From Clostridiales bacterium (GTDB lineage Bacteria; Bacillota; Clostridia; TANB77; CAG-508), in assembly GCA_004553715.1 (NCBI GenBank), contig SFKP01000007.1:1-50161 (forward strand): 50,161 nucleotides of DNA, written 5' to 3'. Of the stretch, positions 24,529 to 33,955 are shown in pieces. Made by a program: the position numbers and the translations under genes. Position 1 is the stretch's first letter; the number at the start of each line of letters is the position of its first letter. Below the pieces are notes generated by a model. The model saw only the letters and a list, made by a program, of their open reading frames with translations, ran no database searches and had not been told where the DNA came from.

Positions 24529-25329
24529 TTATACATTAGTAAAGCTAGATGTAGGATTACTAATATTTGTTAAATCTTGATTCTTATATATATTGTGGTA
24601 AAAATCGCTAATTCTATAGGCTTTACCTAAATGATTAATAAATTGCATTGTAGCAATATCTTTAGAATATGTATAGTTAGTTTTTGTATTTTTAAAAAAT
24701 ACTATATTTTGTTGCTTTTCAAATAATATATGGTCATTAGGAGCTTCAATTCCATTTGAAGAAGCAATATGCATATAGTTATTAGAATCATTATTTACGA
24801 AATTAAATCGTCTACCAATTTCTATTTTATATTCACATTTAGGGTCACTTATATTAAAATACCAACTATTTGCAAAATCGTTAATTTCAATTTCAAAAGA
24901 ATAATTTTTAGTAATATTATGTATAATCAAAACTGGTCTAGTTTTTGTAAAAAAATCTTTCCCATAAGTTTTTATAAAATTTTCTTTATCTTCATCAGAA
25001 ATATCCCAATACACAAATAAAGTATTAGGAGTTTGAGCTAATATTTTAACATAAGTTTTATTATATGTATATGGCAAGTCATAATATTCCATATTAGCAT
25101 TTAAAGTAGGTTTATTAGCTACAGTTTTTGACTTTGCAGTTGTTGATTTTTTAGTTGAACTTTTTTTAACTGAACTTGTTTTAGCTTTAGAAGTAGTTTC
25201 AGTTGAAGATTTTGATTTAGTAGATTTGGCCACTGCAGTAGTTTTTTTCGGTTTAGATGAAGTAGTTCTCTCTGTATTTTTAACTACTTTAGTATCAGCT
25301 GTTTTACGGTTTTTCATTTCTTTTGCCAT
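24529..25329 (-). CDS. DUF4912 protein with Lys/Ser/Thr-rich N-terminus
   Basis: 266 residues. Residues 1-80 are a low-complexity run of K, S, T and A (TTAVAKSTKSKSSTETTSK), probably disordered. From about 85 the DUF4912 domain begins: YYDLPYTYNKTYVKILAQTP, LFVYWDISDEDKENF, VLIIHNI, YKIEIGRRF. The fold resembles a carbohydrate-binding early-set domain, and the gene is linked to the GH57 enzyme downstream. AAGGAGG precedes ATG. Confidence 0.85.
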   Translation of the reverse strand: MAKEMKNRKTADTKVVKNTERTTSSKPKKTTAVAKSTKSKSSTETTSKAKTSSVKKSSTKKSTTAKSKTVANKPTLNANMEYYDLPYTYNKTYVKILAQTPNTLFVYWDISDEDKENFIKTYGKDFFTKTRPVLIIHNITKNYSFEIEINDFANSWYFNISDPKCEYKIEIGRRFNFVNNDSNNYMHIASSNGIEAPNDHILFEKQQNIVFFKNTKTNYTYSKDIATMQFINHLGKAYRISDFYHNIYKNQDLTNISNPTSSFTNV

Positions 25330-25416
25330 TGATTTTCCTCCTTAGTAATATCATATTAACATTATTATCTATATAGTATATCAAATGAAAAATAAATTCA
25401 AGTGATTAGAAAAAAA

Positions 25417-26847
25417 TTATCTATATTTAAGCATATTATTTTTTAAGTCCCATAGCTTTTGAGATAAATCTACATAATATTTATGAGGATTTTTTATTCT
25501 TTTAACTTCTTCCCATAATGTATCTAGCTCTGTTTGACATTTTTGAGCTATATCAGAAATAGAAGGTGTATTATATACCAAATTCCCTTTATCAAAAATT
25601 AATGTTTGAAGAGGTTTTACAATATAATTACTTAATTCTTTTACTTTCCAAGGATTTTCAGGATCAAAAATAGTATAACTATCTGTTGGGATTTCTTCAT
25701 TAGGTAAGGTTATTAAATCAGCTAAAGCAGTATTTGTGTCTTTATTATAAAATCTATAAAGCTTTTTAAACCCGGGATTTGTAATTTTAGCAGTGTTTTC
25801 AGATATTTTTATTTTAGGTATGATTTGGTTATTCTCTTCAACAGCAACTAATTTATAAACACCACCAAAAACGGGGTCATTTTTTGAAGTAATTAAATTT
25901 TCACCAACACCAAATGAATCGATTTGAGCTCCTTCTTCTAAAAGAGAAGAAATTAAATATTCATCTAATGAGTTACTAACGCATATTTTACAATCTGAAA
26001 AGCCTTCTGCATCTAAAATTTTACGAATTTCTTTTGAAAGATATGCTAAATCTCCACTATCTAAGCGAACTCCTTGCGGTCTATAACCATTTGGAACAAG
26101 CACTTCTTTAAATACTTTAATTGCATTATATATACCTTGATGAAGTGTATCATAAGTATCAATAAGTAATGTACAATTATCAGGATATGCTTTTGCATAT
26201 GCTTTAAAAGCTTCATATTCTGAAGGGAAAGCTTGTATAAAACTATGAGCCATTGTACCTAGAGCAGGTACATCAAAAGTAGAAGCAGTTTTAACACAAG
26301 AAGTTCCTACACATCCACCAATAACAGCAGCTCGAGCACCTAAAACAGCAGCATCTATGCTGTGTGCACGCCTTGCACCAAACTCCATAACAGGTCTTCC
26401 CTTAGCAGCAGATACAATTCTAGTTGCTTTAGTAGCAATAAGACTCTGATGATTAATAAGTAGTAAAATCATTGTTTCTAGAATTTGTGCTTCAATGATA
26501 GGGGCTCTTACAGTAATTAGTGGTTCATTTGGAAAAATAACAGTTCCTTCCTCAACAGACCAAATATCACCTGTAAATTTAAAATTGAATAAATAATCTA
26601 AAAAACCTTCAGAAAATTTATTTGTATTTCTAAAAAAATCAATATCTTTTTTTGAGAATGAAAGATTTTTTACGTAATCTATTACTTGTTCTAAACCGGC
26701 AAAGATAGCATATCCACCATTTTCAGGGATTTTCCTAAAAAAAACATCAAAGTAAACAATTTGGTCTGTCATTCCATTTTCGAAATAAACATTAGACATT
26801 GTAAATTCATAAAAATCAGAAACCAAAGCTAAATCAAATTTATTCAT
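25417..26847 (-). CDS. pncB: Nicotinate phosphoribosyltransferase
   Basis: 476 residues. Joins nicotinate to PRPP, making nicotinate mononucleotide for NAD synthesis. LALVSDFYEFTMSNVYFENGM at the start, EFGARRAHSIDAAVLGARAA in the middle and RLDSGDLAYLSKEIRKIL are clear family motifs. The C-terminal extra domain (PEIPTDSY-type region) is complete. A GGAGG site precedes ATG 26847. Not linked to other NAD genes here. Confidence 0.95.
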   Translation of the reverse strand: MNKFDLALVSDFYEFTMSNVYFENGMTDQIVYFDVFFRKIPENGGYAIFAGLEQVIDYVKNLSFSKKDIDFFRNTNKFSEGFLDYLFNFKFTGDIWSVEEGTVIFPNEPLITVRAPIIEAQILETMILLLINHQSLIATKATRIVSAAKGRPVMEFGARRAHSIDAAVLGARAAVIGGCVGTSCVKTASTFDVPALGTMAHSFIQAFPSEYEAFKAYAKAYPDNCTLLIDTYDTLHQGIYNAIKVFKEVLVPNGYRPQGVRLDSGDLAYLSKEIRKILDAEGFSDCKICVSNSLDEYLISSLLEEGAQIDSFGVGENLITSKNDPVFGGVYKLVAVEENNQIIPKIKISENTAKITNPGFKKLYRFYNKDTNTALADLITLPNEEIPTDSYTIFDPENPWKVKELSNYIVKPLQTLIFDKGNLVYNTPSISDIAQKCQTELDTLWEEVKRIKNPHKYYVDLSQKLWDLKNNMLKYR

Positions 26848-26970
26848 ATAAAAAATACCTCCAATATAATAATAATAATTATTATTCTTTTTGTATTATA
26901 TCATTGTATTATAAAAAAATAAAGAAAAAAAAGTTTTCGACAAAATTCTACAAAATTTAAAAAACTTTTT

Positions 26971-26979
26971 TGCTATAAT
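26971..26979 (+). promoter_or_regulatory. Extended -10 promoter of the Spo0E-like gene
   Basis: TGCTATAAT, an extended -10 element (TGn plus TATAAT); no good -35 box at 17 bases. Confidence 0.55.
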
Positions 26980-27000
26980 ATGCATTAAGGTGGTGGTTCC

Positions 27001-27180
27001 ATGTTTCTCGATTTTTTAATTGACATAAATAAAAAGAAATTGGAGAAATTAATCAACCTACATAATAATTATGATGAAATTGTAAAACAAAGCCAAAAGG
27101 TAGATAGATTATTAAACAAAAAAACACATTTAATGCTAGAGAAAAATACGCTAAAGAAAGTTAAAGACAAGAAAAAATAG
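27001..27180 (+). CDS. Spo0E-like aspartyl-phosphate phosphatase
   Basis: A 59-residue protein, ATG 27001 after GGTGGTGG. It is a two-helix protein: INKKKLEKLINLHNNY, then DEIVKQSQKVDRLLNK, matching the Spo0E family pattern in which SQxxDxLI carries the catalytic Asp. Spo0E proteins dephosphorylate Spo0A~P and delay sporulation. It fits the sporulation genes elsewhere in the window. Confidence 0.75.
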   Translation: MFLDFLIDINKKKLEKLINLHNNYDEIVKQSQKVDRLLNKKTHLMLEKNTLKKVKDKKK

Positions 27181-27228
27181 AAATACTTATAATTAAAATA
27201 TAGGGTTTATTTATTTTGCCATATAAAT

Positions 27229-27343
27229 GTTAATGTTAAGACCAAAATTTTCAAATTAGTAGCTCCACGTGTCGGTTGGACATTTTCTTTTCGTGCTTTA
27301 GCCTAAGAAAAGAAAATGTCCAACCGACAGCAAGATGGAGCGG
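27229..27343 (+). mobile_element. MITE-like element, copy 1 (right end truncated)
   Basis: The left end GTTAATGTTAAGACC matches the terminal repeat of copies 2 and 3. The core is a perfect 22-bp inverted repeat (27271-27292 with 27307-27328) around a 14-base loop, with outer partners GCTCCA/TGGAGC. The right terminal repeat present in the other copies is missing. ATATAAAT flanks both ends, but in such A/T-rich DNA this may be chance. Confidence 0.75.
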
Positions 27344-27430
27344 ATATAAATATTATTTTTTATAAAAAAACATGTACAAGGAAAAATTTATATGATAATA
27401 TATAAATTGTATACAGAGGAGGAATAATTT

Positions 27431-29605
27431 ATGGCGAATGATATGATAGAAAAATTAAAATATATAGGGCTTAACTTAGAAAAAATTCCAGATTTTCTAA
27501 AAATAACTAACAAAATAAATTATAGTTCTAGCAAAACAGAGGATTCAAAAAAATATAAAGTATACAGATATATAGATACAGATAATATAGAAATATTACT
27601 TACACCAACAAATAGATTAAATGAAACAGCTGTTAAATATAATAGCGCAATACCCTTATATGAATTCTTAAAACCAGGGAATAAAGAATTGTATAGCGTT
27701 TTTAATAGTTTGCTAAAAACAACGTCCAAAGATGATATAAATGAATTAGAAGAAACACAAGAAAAATTAAATAAGAAAATGCCATTAGATGTTAAATTCA
27801 ACAAAGACTATTTATGGCAAATATATTATTCTGATATAGAAGATAAATATTTTATGATGGTGCCAATTAATGAAACAGAATGTGAAGCACTATTTTTCTT
27901 GCTTAAACAACAATTATCAGGGAAAAACAGAAAAATATATGTTCCAATATGTCATTTAGGTTATTCAGACAAATTTCTAATGGAGCAAGAGATAAAAGAC
28001 ATAGAAAATGCTTTATGGTTATTTACTGGTAATTGGGCTGCAATTTATGAGGTGTACGATAAATCAGACAACATGACCTTGGTTATCAGAGGAAAAACTA
28101 AAATTTTTGAAAATGTTACAAGTGATTATAAAATTGAATTAAAAACAAAAGAAGAAGCAAGAGAATTTTATAATCTAGTACAAGCTTTATTTTTATTGCA
28201 AACACATTATCCTAAGAATTACAATTTTAAAGTAAAAGTATTAGAAACAGGCGAAATACAATTTGCACAAAATGATATAAGCATAGATGCAGAGCATATG
28301 CTAGATTTCATACAAGAGCAATATTCTAATAATATATTAGACATTACAAAACTGAGAGAAGAACAAATAAACTTAAATAATAAACTAAAAAATCTAAAAA
28401 AATTAGAAGTAAAAAAACAGGAAGAATTTTTAGAAAAAGAAAGAAAAATCGCAACATTTTTACAATGTAAAAAAAGTTTCTTCGGTAAATTGAAATATTT
28501 CTTAGTATATAAAAAATCAAAACCAGATATAAATTTAGAAGAAACTAAAGAAAAAATAGAAGAACCAACAATTAAATATTTTGAAAAAACTAAAACCAAA
28601 AAAATATATTCAATGCAAGAATTAATGGAAAGTACAAAAGAATTAGAAAAAGAAACAACTACAACAAATAGTTTGAAATTAGATATTGATGGAATACAAA
28701 GAAAACTAGATATGCTAACAAACAAAATAAAAAATGCTAATTTATATATAGAAGAAATAGACAAACATACTAAAAGTATTTTTGATTTTTGGAAATTTAC
28801 TATGCAAGATAACAGAGAAAAACTAAATGTTGGGAAAGAAGAAAACAATAAAAAAATAAGAAAATCATTTGATATAGAAACAGATTTAGACGATTTAAAA
28901 GAAGAATTAGACAGAGATGTAAGGAAAAAACTAAATGCAGAGGAAAAAGAAAAAGTTTTTTTAGCAACTACAACAGCTCTACGAGATATAAATTTACTAT
29001 TGAACGGAAAAAATATTCCAAATGGGCATCTTGAAGATTTAAAGGAAGAACTAGAAAAAAACAGAAAAGATTTAGCATTTAGTGTAACCCAAAAGACAAA
29101 ACAAGAGAGTTCAAATACAAACTTTGAACATAGAGAAGCTGAAAGAAATAAATTTAGTGTATTGAATATAGATGAAGATACTACACAGGAAGAATATGAA
29201 AACTGCATTAAAGAGGCAATAGCTATTATCAATAATGCTAAAGAAAAGATAACAACAAATATCGAATTACCATTATATTTAATAGACAAAGGGGAATTGC
29301 CTAATGGCTTTGCAATTTTTTCTATAGACCCAACAGAGGAAATAAAAAGATGTGAAGAAGGAAAAGTCAATGTATATAAAATTGTTATAAATGAAGAAAC
29401 AAAATATATACCACTTACAAATATAATATACTTTACTAATCTAAACCAAACTTTACCATTAGGAATGCATAATGGTAGCCGTGTTCTTATAGATTTATTA
29501 AACAAATCACCTAAATTGATTTCTATAGATAAAAATAATGTCTTGACTATCAAAGAAAATGGAATAAAACGTTTAAACATCAACATAATGGAATATGAAA
29601 TTTAA
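27431..29605 (+). CDS. Large coiled-coil protein of unknown function
   Basis: 724 residues, soluble, no signal peptide or membrane segment. Residues 1-300 are a mixed alpha/beta region (DYLWQIYYSDIEDKYFMMVP, LWLFTGNWAAIYEVYD). Coiled-coil stretches follow at about 305-350, 385-450 and 480-560 (LREEQINLNNKLKNLKKLE, DDLKEELDRDVRKKLNAEE). The C-terminal 150 residues form another globular part (LPLYLIDKGELPNGFAIF, NGSRVLIDLLNKSP). AGAGGAGG precedes ATG. I do not recognise the family. It lies between the Spo0E-like gene and spoIIP, so a role in sporulation is possible but unproven. Confidence 0.7.
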   Translation: MANDMIEKLKYIGLNLEKIPDFLKITNKINYSSSKTEDSKKYKVYRYIDTDNIEILLTPTNRLNETAVKYNSAIPLYEFLKPGNKELYSVFNSLLKTTSKDDINELEETQEKLNKKMPLDVKFNKDYLWQIYYSDIEDKYFMMVPINETECEALFFLLKQQLSGKNRKIYVPICHLGYSDKFLMEQEIKDIENALWLFTGNWAAIYEVYDKSDNMTLVIRGKTKIFENVTSDYKIELKTKEEAREFYNLVQALFLLQTHYPKNYNFKVKVLETGEIQFAQNDISIDAEHMLDFIQEQYSNNILDITKLREEQINLNNKLKNLKKLEVKKQEEFLEKERKIATFLQCKKSFFGKLKYFLVYKKSKPDINLEETKEKIEEPTIKYFEKTKTKKIYSMQELMESTKELEKETTTTNSLKLDIDGIQRKLDMLTNKIKNANLYIEEIDKHTKSIFDFWKFTMQDNREKLNVGKEENNKKIRKSFDIETDLDDLKEELDRDVRKKLNAEEKEKVFLATTTALRDINLLLNGKNIPNGHLEDLKEELEKNRKDLAFSVTQKTKQESSNTNFEHREAERNKFSVLNIDEDTTQEEYENCIKEAIAIINNAKEKITTNIELPLYLIDKGELPNGFAIFSIDPTEEIKRCEEGKVNVYKIVINEETKYIPLTNIIYFTNLNQTLPLGMHNGSRVLIDLLNKSPKLISIDKNNVLTIKENGIKRLNINIMEYEI

Positions 29606-29684
29606 AGAAAATTAAAAATCATAATCCTAAAGCAATGTGAATATATATAAACTAAAAGAAATCTATCTTTTTTGGAGGAACGAA

Positions 29685-30764
29685 ATGAACATTGCAATAC
29701 TTAATATAAAAGATATATTAAAAATATTAATAAGACTAATAATTGTTATTGTTAGTCTTATTACTTTTTTAAATTTGATTACCAACAAAATATATATTTC
29801 AGAAAGTATTTTTAAACTTTCCTTACAAGAATGCTTAGCAGAAGAAATTTCAAGAGCTACAATAAAAGATAAGAAAGATAAATTGTTAGCAAACATAGAC
29901 AAAGAAAAAATATTAGCAGTATATGCTAAGAATATAGTATTAACAGATGAAATAAAGGAGAACAAAACAAAAGAAAGTCAAGAAGAACAGGTAGAAGAAG
30001 TAATTACAGTAGAAAACATATTGCCCAATATAGGAATAACAGGGGTAACAACAACTCCAATATCAGAAAGAAATATACAAGAAATCTCAACAAATATATA
30101 TGGTACAGTTAAAATTAAAAATCAAAGTAAATATGAATTAACAGAAGAAACTTTAAGACCAGATGTAGAAATCGAAAACCTTAGAAATGTATTAATATAC
30201 CATACGCATACTTGTGAAAGCTATACACCTTCAGAAGAATATAATTATACGATGACGGGAAATTACAGAGTTGGATTAGAGTTAGCAAATAGACTAACTG
30301 AAAATGGTTTTACTGTAGAACATTGCACTACGATGCATGATTATCCATCATATTCAGGTTCGTACGATAGGTCTGAAGATACTGTGAAAAATTTATTATA
30401 TGAAAAAAATACAGAATTAGTTATAGACTTACATAGAGATGCAGTAGGAGATGGCACAACTTATGGACCAACTGTAGAAATAAATGGAGAAAAGGTTGCT
30501 CAACTTATGTTTGTAATAGGTACAGATGGTGGAGGCTTAGAACATCCAAACTGGATACAAAATTTAAAAATAGCTGTAAAAATACAGGAAAAAGCAAATG
30601 AAATGTATCCAGGATTGTTCAGACCAATAGTGCTTAGGAATTCAAGATATAATCAACATTTAGCAAAAGGGGCCTGCATAATAGAGGTAGGAGCAACAGC
30701 AAACACTTTGAAAGAATCTTTGTTAAGTATGCAGTGTTTGGCGAATGTTTTATCTAATATTTAA
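29685..30764 (+). CDS. spoIIP: Stage II sporulation protein P
   Basis: SpoIIP is an amidase and endopeptidase of the DMP complex (SpoIID-M-P) that thins septal peptidoglycan during engulfment. Start ATG 29685 behind GGAGG; an upstream in-frame ATG at 29637 lacks one. 359 residues: a membrane anchor (residues 8-30), a linker, then the catalytic domain with IYHTHTCESYTPSEEYNY (zinc His), VIDLHRDAVGDG and IEVGATANTLKESLLSM. The usual neighbour gpr is absent. A perfect palindrome follows the stop and can end transcription. Confidence 0.93.
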   Translation: MNIAILNIKDILKILIRLIIVIVSLITFLNLITNKIYISESIFKLSLQECLAEEISRATIKDKKDKLLANIDKEKILAVYAKNIVLTDEIKENKTKESQEEQVEEVITVENILPNIGITGVTTTPISERNIQEISTNIYGTVKIKNQSKYELTEETLRPDVEIENLRNVLIYHTHTCESYTPSEEYNYTMTGNYRVGLELANRLTENGFTVEHCTTMHDYPSYSGSYDRSEDTVKNLLYEKNTELVIDLHRDAVGDGTTYGPTVEINGEKVAQLMFVIGTDGGGLEHPNWIQNLKIAVKIQEKANEMYPGLFRPIVLRNSRYNQHLAKGACIIEVGATANTLKESLLSMQCLANVLSNI

Positions 30765-30770
30765 AATTTT

Positions 30771-30844
30771 GTGTCAATGGGGACGGAGATTTTTGACAGT
30801 CTTTTTGTAAAAAGACTGTCAAAAATCTCCGTCCCCATTGACAC
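30771..30844. repeat. Perfect 36-bp palindrome
   Basis: The arms 30771-30806 and 30809-30844 are exact reverse complements around a central GT. Outer part GTGTCAATGGGGACGGAG, inner part ends in T5/A5. The motif TCAATGGGGACGG resembles hairpin repeats that occur in many clostridial genomes near REP-associated tyrosine transposases; that link is inference. Placed between spoIIP and the RNase J promoter, it also works as a strong terminator. Confidence 0.85.
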
Positions 30845-30851
30845 TAAAAAT

Positions 30852-30880
30852 TTGACATTGCTAATAAAAAGGAGTATAAT
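30852..30880 (+). promoter_or_regulatory. Consensus sigma-A promoter of the RNase J gene
   Basis: TTGACA (30852-30857), exactly 17 bases, TATAAT (30875-30880): full consensus, so strong transcription is expected. Confidence 0.9.
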
Positions 30881-30885
30881 ATTTA

Positions 30886-31121
30886 AAGCGTAGCCTAAGT
30901 GTAGGCAAATTGAGATTTATATAAATATTTTAAAAGTTCGGAAATAACAAGTATTAAAGAGATTAATACTTAAGATATTGTAGTGGTAAAATAATTCTTT
31001 TAAGATGCGTCTGAATTATTTTTTATGCAATTGATTAAAATATGATATTAAGTACGGGGAAATTGTAGCTTTAATATTAAAATATAAATCAGAAGATAAA
31101 AAGGAGAGAAGAATATTTATT
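30886..31121 (+). promoter_or_regulatory. Long RNase J leader with attenuator
   Basis: About 230 bases of leader lie between promoter and start codon. They hold three hairpins: GCCTAAGTGTAGGC near 30894-30907; AAGTATTA/TAATACTT near 30950-30973; and a terminator-like AATAATTC/GAATTATT stem with a T6 tract at about 30990-31024. The last could stop transcription before the gene. I recognise no known riboswitch class. Confidence 0.6.
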
Positions 31122-32932
31122 ATGGAGGAAAACATAAAAGAAAATTTATTTGCCAAAGAGGAGAAAAGAAAAGAAAGAACATATAGGAAAGAAAACAAGA
31201 AAAAGAATACTTCAATTATAAAAGATGAAACAAAAAGAAAGTCAAAAAAGAAAAACACAAAAGATATTGATAAAAAAGAAGAATGTTTTACATTTAAAGA
31301 AGAACCTTTAAAAATCATACCATTAGGTGGAATCTTAGAAATTGGTAAAAACATCACGGCATTTGAATATAAAAATGAAATTATAATAGTAGACTGTGGT
31401 TTAGGATTCCCAGAAGACGATATGTTAGGAATAGATTTAGTAATACCAGATTTTACTTATTTGGAGAAAAACAAAGAAAAAATAAAAGGTTTATTTATTA
31501 CACATGGTCACGAAGATCATATTGGTGGCATACCATATTTATTAAAACAAATTAATGTACCAATATATGCCACAAAATTAACAGCAGCTTTAATAGAAAA
31601 CAAATTAGAGGAACATAAATTAACAAGAACAACAAAATGCAAACTGTAGATGCAGGTGCTTTTAGAGTGGAATTTTTAAGAATTACTCATAGTATACCAG
31701 ATGCCTGCAGTTTAGTTATTCATACACCAGTAGGAACAGTAGTTCATACTGGGGATTTTAAAATAGATTACACACCTATAGATGGCGAAACGATAGACTT
31801 TGGAAGATTAGCAACAATAGGAAACAAAGGAGTTTTAGCACTTCTATCAGATAGTACAAATGCTGAAAGAAAAGGATATGCTATGTCTGAAAGTACCGTT
31901 GGAGATGTTTTAGATAAACTTTTTGTAAATTGTACAAAAAGAATAGTTGTTGCAACTTTCTCATCAAATGTGCATAGAATTCAACAAATTGTAAATTCTG
32001 CAGTGGAAAATGGAAGAAAAGTTGCAATATGTGGTAGAAGTATGGTAAATGTAGTAGAAACAGCAAGAAAATTACGATATATACAAGTGCCAGATAATTC
32101 ATTTATAGACATAGATGATATAAAATCATATCCAGATGAAAAATTAACAATTATTACTACAGGAAGCCAAGGAGAGCCGATGTCTGCATTAACAAGAATG
32201 GCATCAGGAGAACATAAAAAAGTAGAAATAACTCCAAATGATTTAATTATAATTTCGGCAAATCCAATACCAGGCAATGAAAAATATATATCAAAAGTAA
32301 TTGATGATTTAATGGCAGTAGGTGCAGAAGTTATTTATAATGCACTTCAAGATATACATGTTTCTGGTCATGCTTGCCAAGAAGAACAAAAACTTATGTT
32401 ATCATTAATAAGACCAAAATATTTTATCCCAGTTCATGGTGAATATAGGCAATTAATGGCACATGCAGAAACAGCAAGAAAAGTGGGAGTTTTACCAGAA
32501 AATATTATAATACCATCAAATGGACGTGTAATAGAAATAACTAATAAAGAAGCTAAACTTACTACAACCGTACCATTTGGTAAAGTAATGGTAGACGGAC
32601 TAGGAGTAGGAGATGTAGGAAACATAGTATTAAGGGACAGACAAAAATTATCACAAGATGGTTTAATTATTATAGTTTTAACTATGTCTAAAAATGGTAA
32701 AGTAGTTGCAGGACCAGATGTTATTACTCGTGGATTTGTTTATGTAAGAGAGTCTGAAAACTTAATAGAAGATATTAAGAAAATATTAAGACAAGAGTTA
32801 GATAAATGCGAAGAAAAAAACATTACAGATTGGGCAAGCATTAAATTGATTTTAAGAGATAGCTTACATGATTATGTTTATAAAAAGACAAAAAGATTAC
32901 CAATGATTTTACCAATAATAATGGAAGTATAA
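31122..32932 (+). CDS. rnj: Ribonuclease J, frame broken (about 20 bases seem missing)
   Basis: RNase J is a metallo-beta-lactamase/beta-CASP 5' exonuclease and endonuclease. A basic N-terminal tail (residues 1-55, rich in KEK) is followed by PLGGILEIGKNITAFEY, the zinc motif THGHEDHIGG, and GKLTA-like ATKLTAALIENKLEEHKL. The first frame stops at 31649. The remainder, from GAFRVEFLRITHSIPDA through LSDSTNAERKGYAMSE, SGHACQEEQKLM, VHGEYRQL and YKKTKRLPMILPIIMEV, is in frame -1. There is no CGG here. Compared with family members about 6 residues seem lost at 31640, so a 19- or 22-base deletion fits. A second ATG at 31637 overlaps the first stop, so two coupled polypeptides are possible but unlikely to be active. 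An assembly error or real strain variant must be told apart. Confidence 0.85.
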
Positions 32933-32957
32933 AAATATTAATATAGGAGTTGAGATA

Positions 32958-33947
32958 ATGGATAAAAAGGTTATTTTAAGTGGAGTGCAATCAACAGGAA
33001 GATTAACATTAGGAAATTATTTAGGAGCAATAAATAATTGGGTAGAAATGCAAGAAAAGTATGATTGCTACTATATGATAGCAAATTCACATTCTTTAAC
33101 TGTGAGGAATAATCCAGAAGAATTAAGAAATAATACTTTAAAGATATTGGCATTATATATTGCAGCAGGTTTAGACCCAGAAAAAAATACAATTTTTATT
33201 CAATCACAAGTAAAAGAACATGCTGAATTAGCTTGGATACTTAACTGCTATACATATATGGGAGAATTATCAAGAATGACACAATTTAAAGATAAATCTT
33301 TAAAACATCAAGATAATATTAATGCTGGATTATTTACATATCCTGTACTTATGGCAGCAGATATATTACTATATAAGGCAAATCTAGTTCCTGTAGGTGA
33401 AGACCAAAAACAACATTTGGAAATAACAAGAGACATCGCAGAAAGATTTAATAAACTATATGGAGATACATTTGTTATTCCAGAAGCTTATGTAAGAAAA
33501 GAAACAGCAAGGATAATGGGACTTCAAGATCCAACTTCTAAAATGAGTAAAAGTGCAACAAATTTGAATGATGTAATATTTTTAGATGATTCTGAAGAAA
33601 CTATTATTAAAAAGATAAAAAAAGCTGTTACAGATTCAGAAAATGTTGTAAGATTTGCACCAGAAACAAAACCAGGAGTAAGTAATTTAATGCAAATATA
33701 TAGTGCAATTACAAATAAAGGTTTTGAAGAAATAGAAAAAGATTTTGAAGGAAAAGGTTATGGAGATTTTAAAATGGCTGTTGCAGAAGTAGTTGTAGGT
33801 AAATTAAAACCAATTCAAGAAAAATATAATGAATTATTAGAAAATCGAGACTATTTAGTAAAAGTATATACAGAAGGCAAGATGAAAGCAGAGAAAATAG
33901 CAATTAAAACAATAAATGAGGTAAAAGAAAAGATTGGCATATTATAG
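32958..33947 (+). CDS. trpS: Tryptophanyl-tRNA synthetase
   Basis: Charges tRNA-Trp. 329 residues, class I. SGVQSTGRLTLGNYLGAI has the HIGH-type site; PVGEDQKQHLEITRDIAERFN and SKMSKSATNLNDVIF (KMSKS near residue 194) follow. AGGAG precedes ATG. Eight bases separate it from obgE. Confidence 0.97.
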   Translation: MDKKVILSGVQSTGRLTLGNYLGAINNWVEMQEKYDCYYMIANSHSLTVRNNPEELRNNTLKILALYIAAGLDPEKNTIFIQSQVKEHAELAWILNCYTYMGELSRMTQFKDKSLKHQDNINAGLFTYPVLMAADILLYKANLVPVGEDQKQHLEITRDIAERFNKLYGDTFVIPEAYVRKETARIMGLQDPTSKMSKSATNLNDVIFLDDSEETIIKKIKKAVTDSENVVRFAPETKPGVSNLMQIYSAITNKGFEEIEKDFEGKGYGDFKMAVAEVVVGKLKPIQEKYNELLENRDYLVKVYTEGKMKAEKIAIKTINEVKEKIGIL

Positions 33948-33955
33948 GAGGAAAC

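Noticed and set aside
31122..32932. CGG-type shift in RNase J and in the N-terminal part of ligA
   Set aside because: No in-frame CGG is present at these breaks, the frame change is the opposite one and conserved residues are missing.
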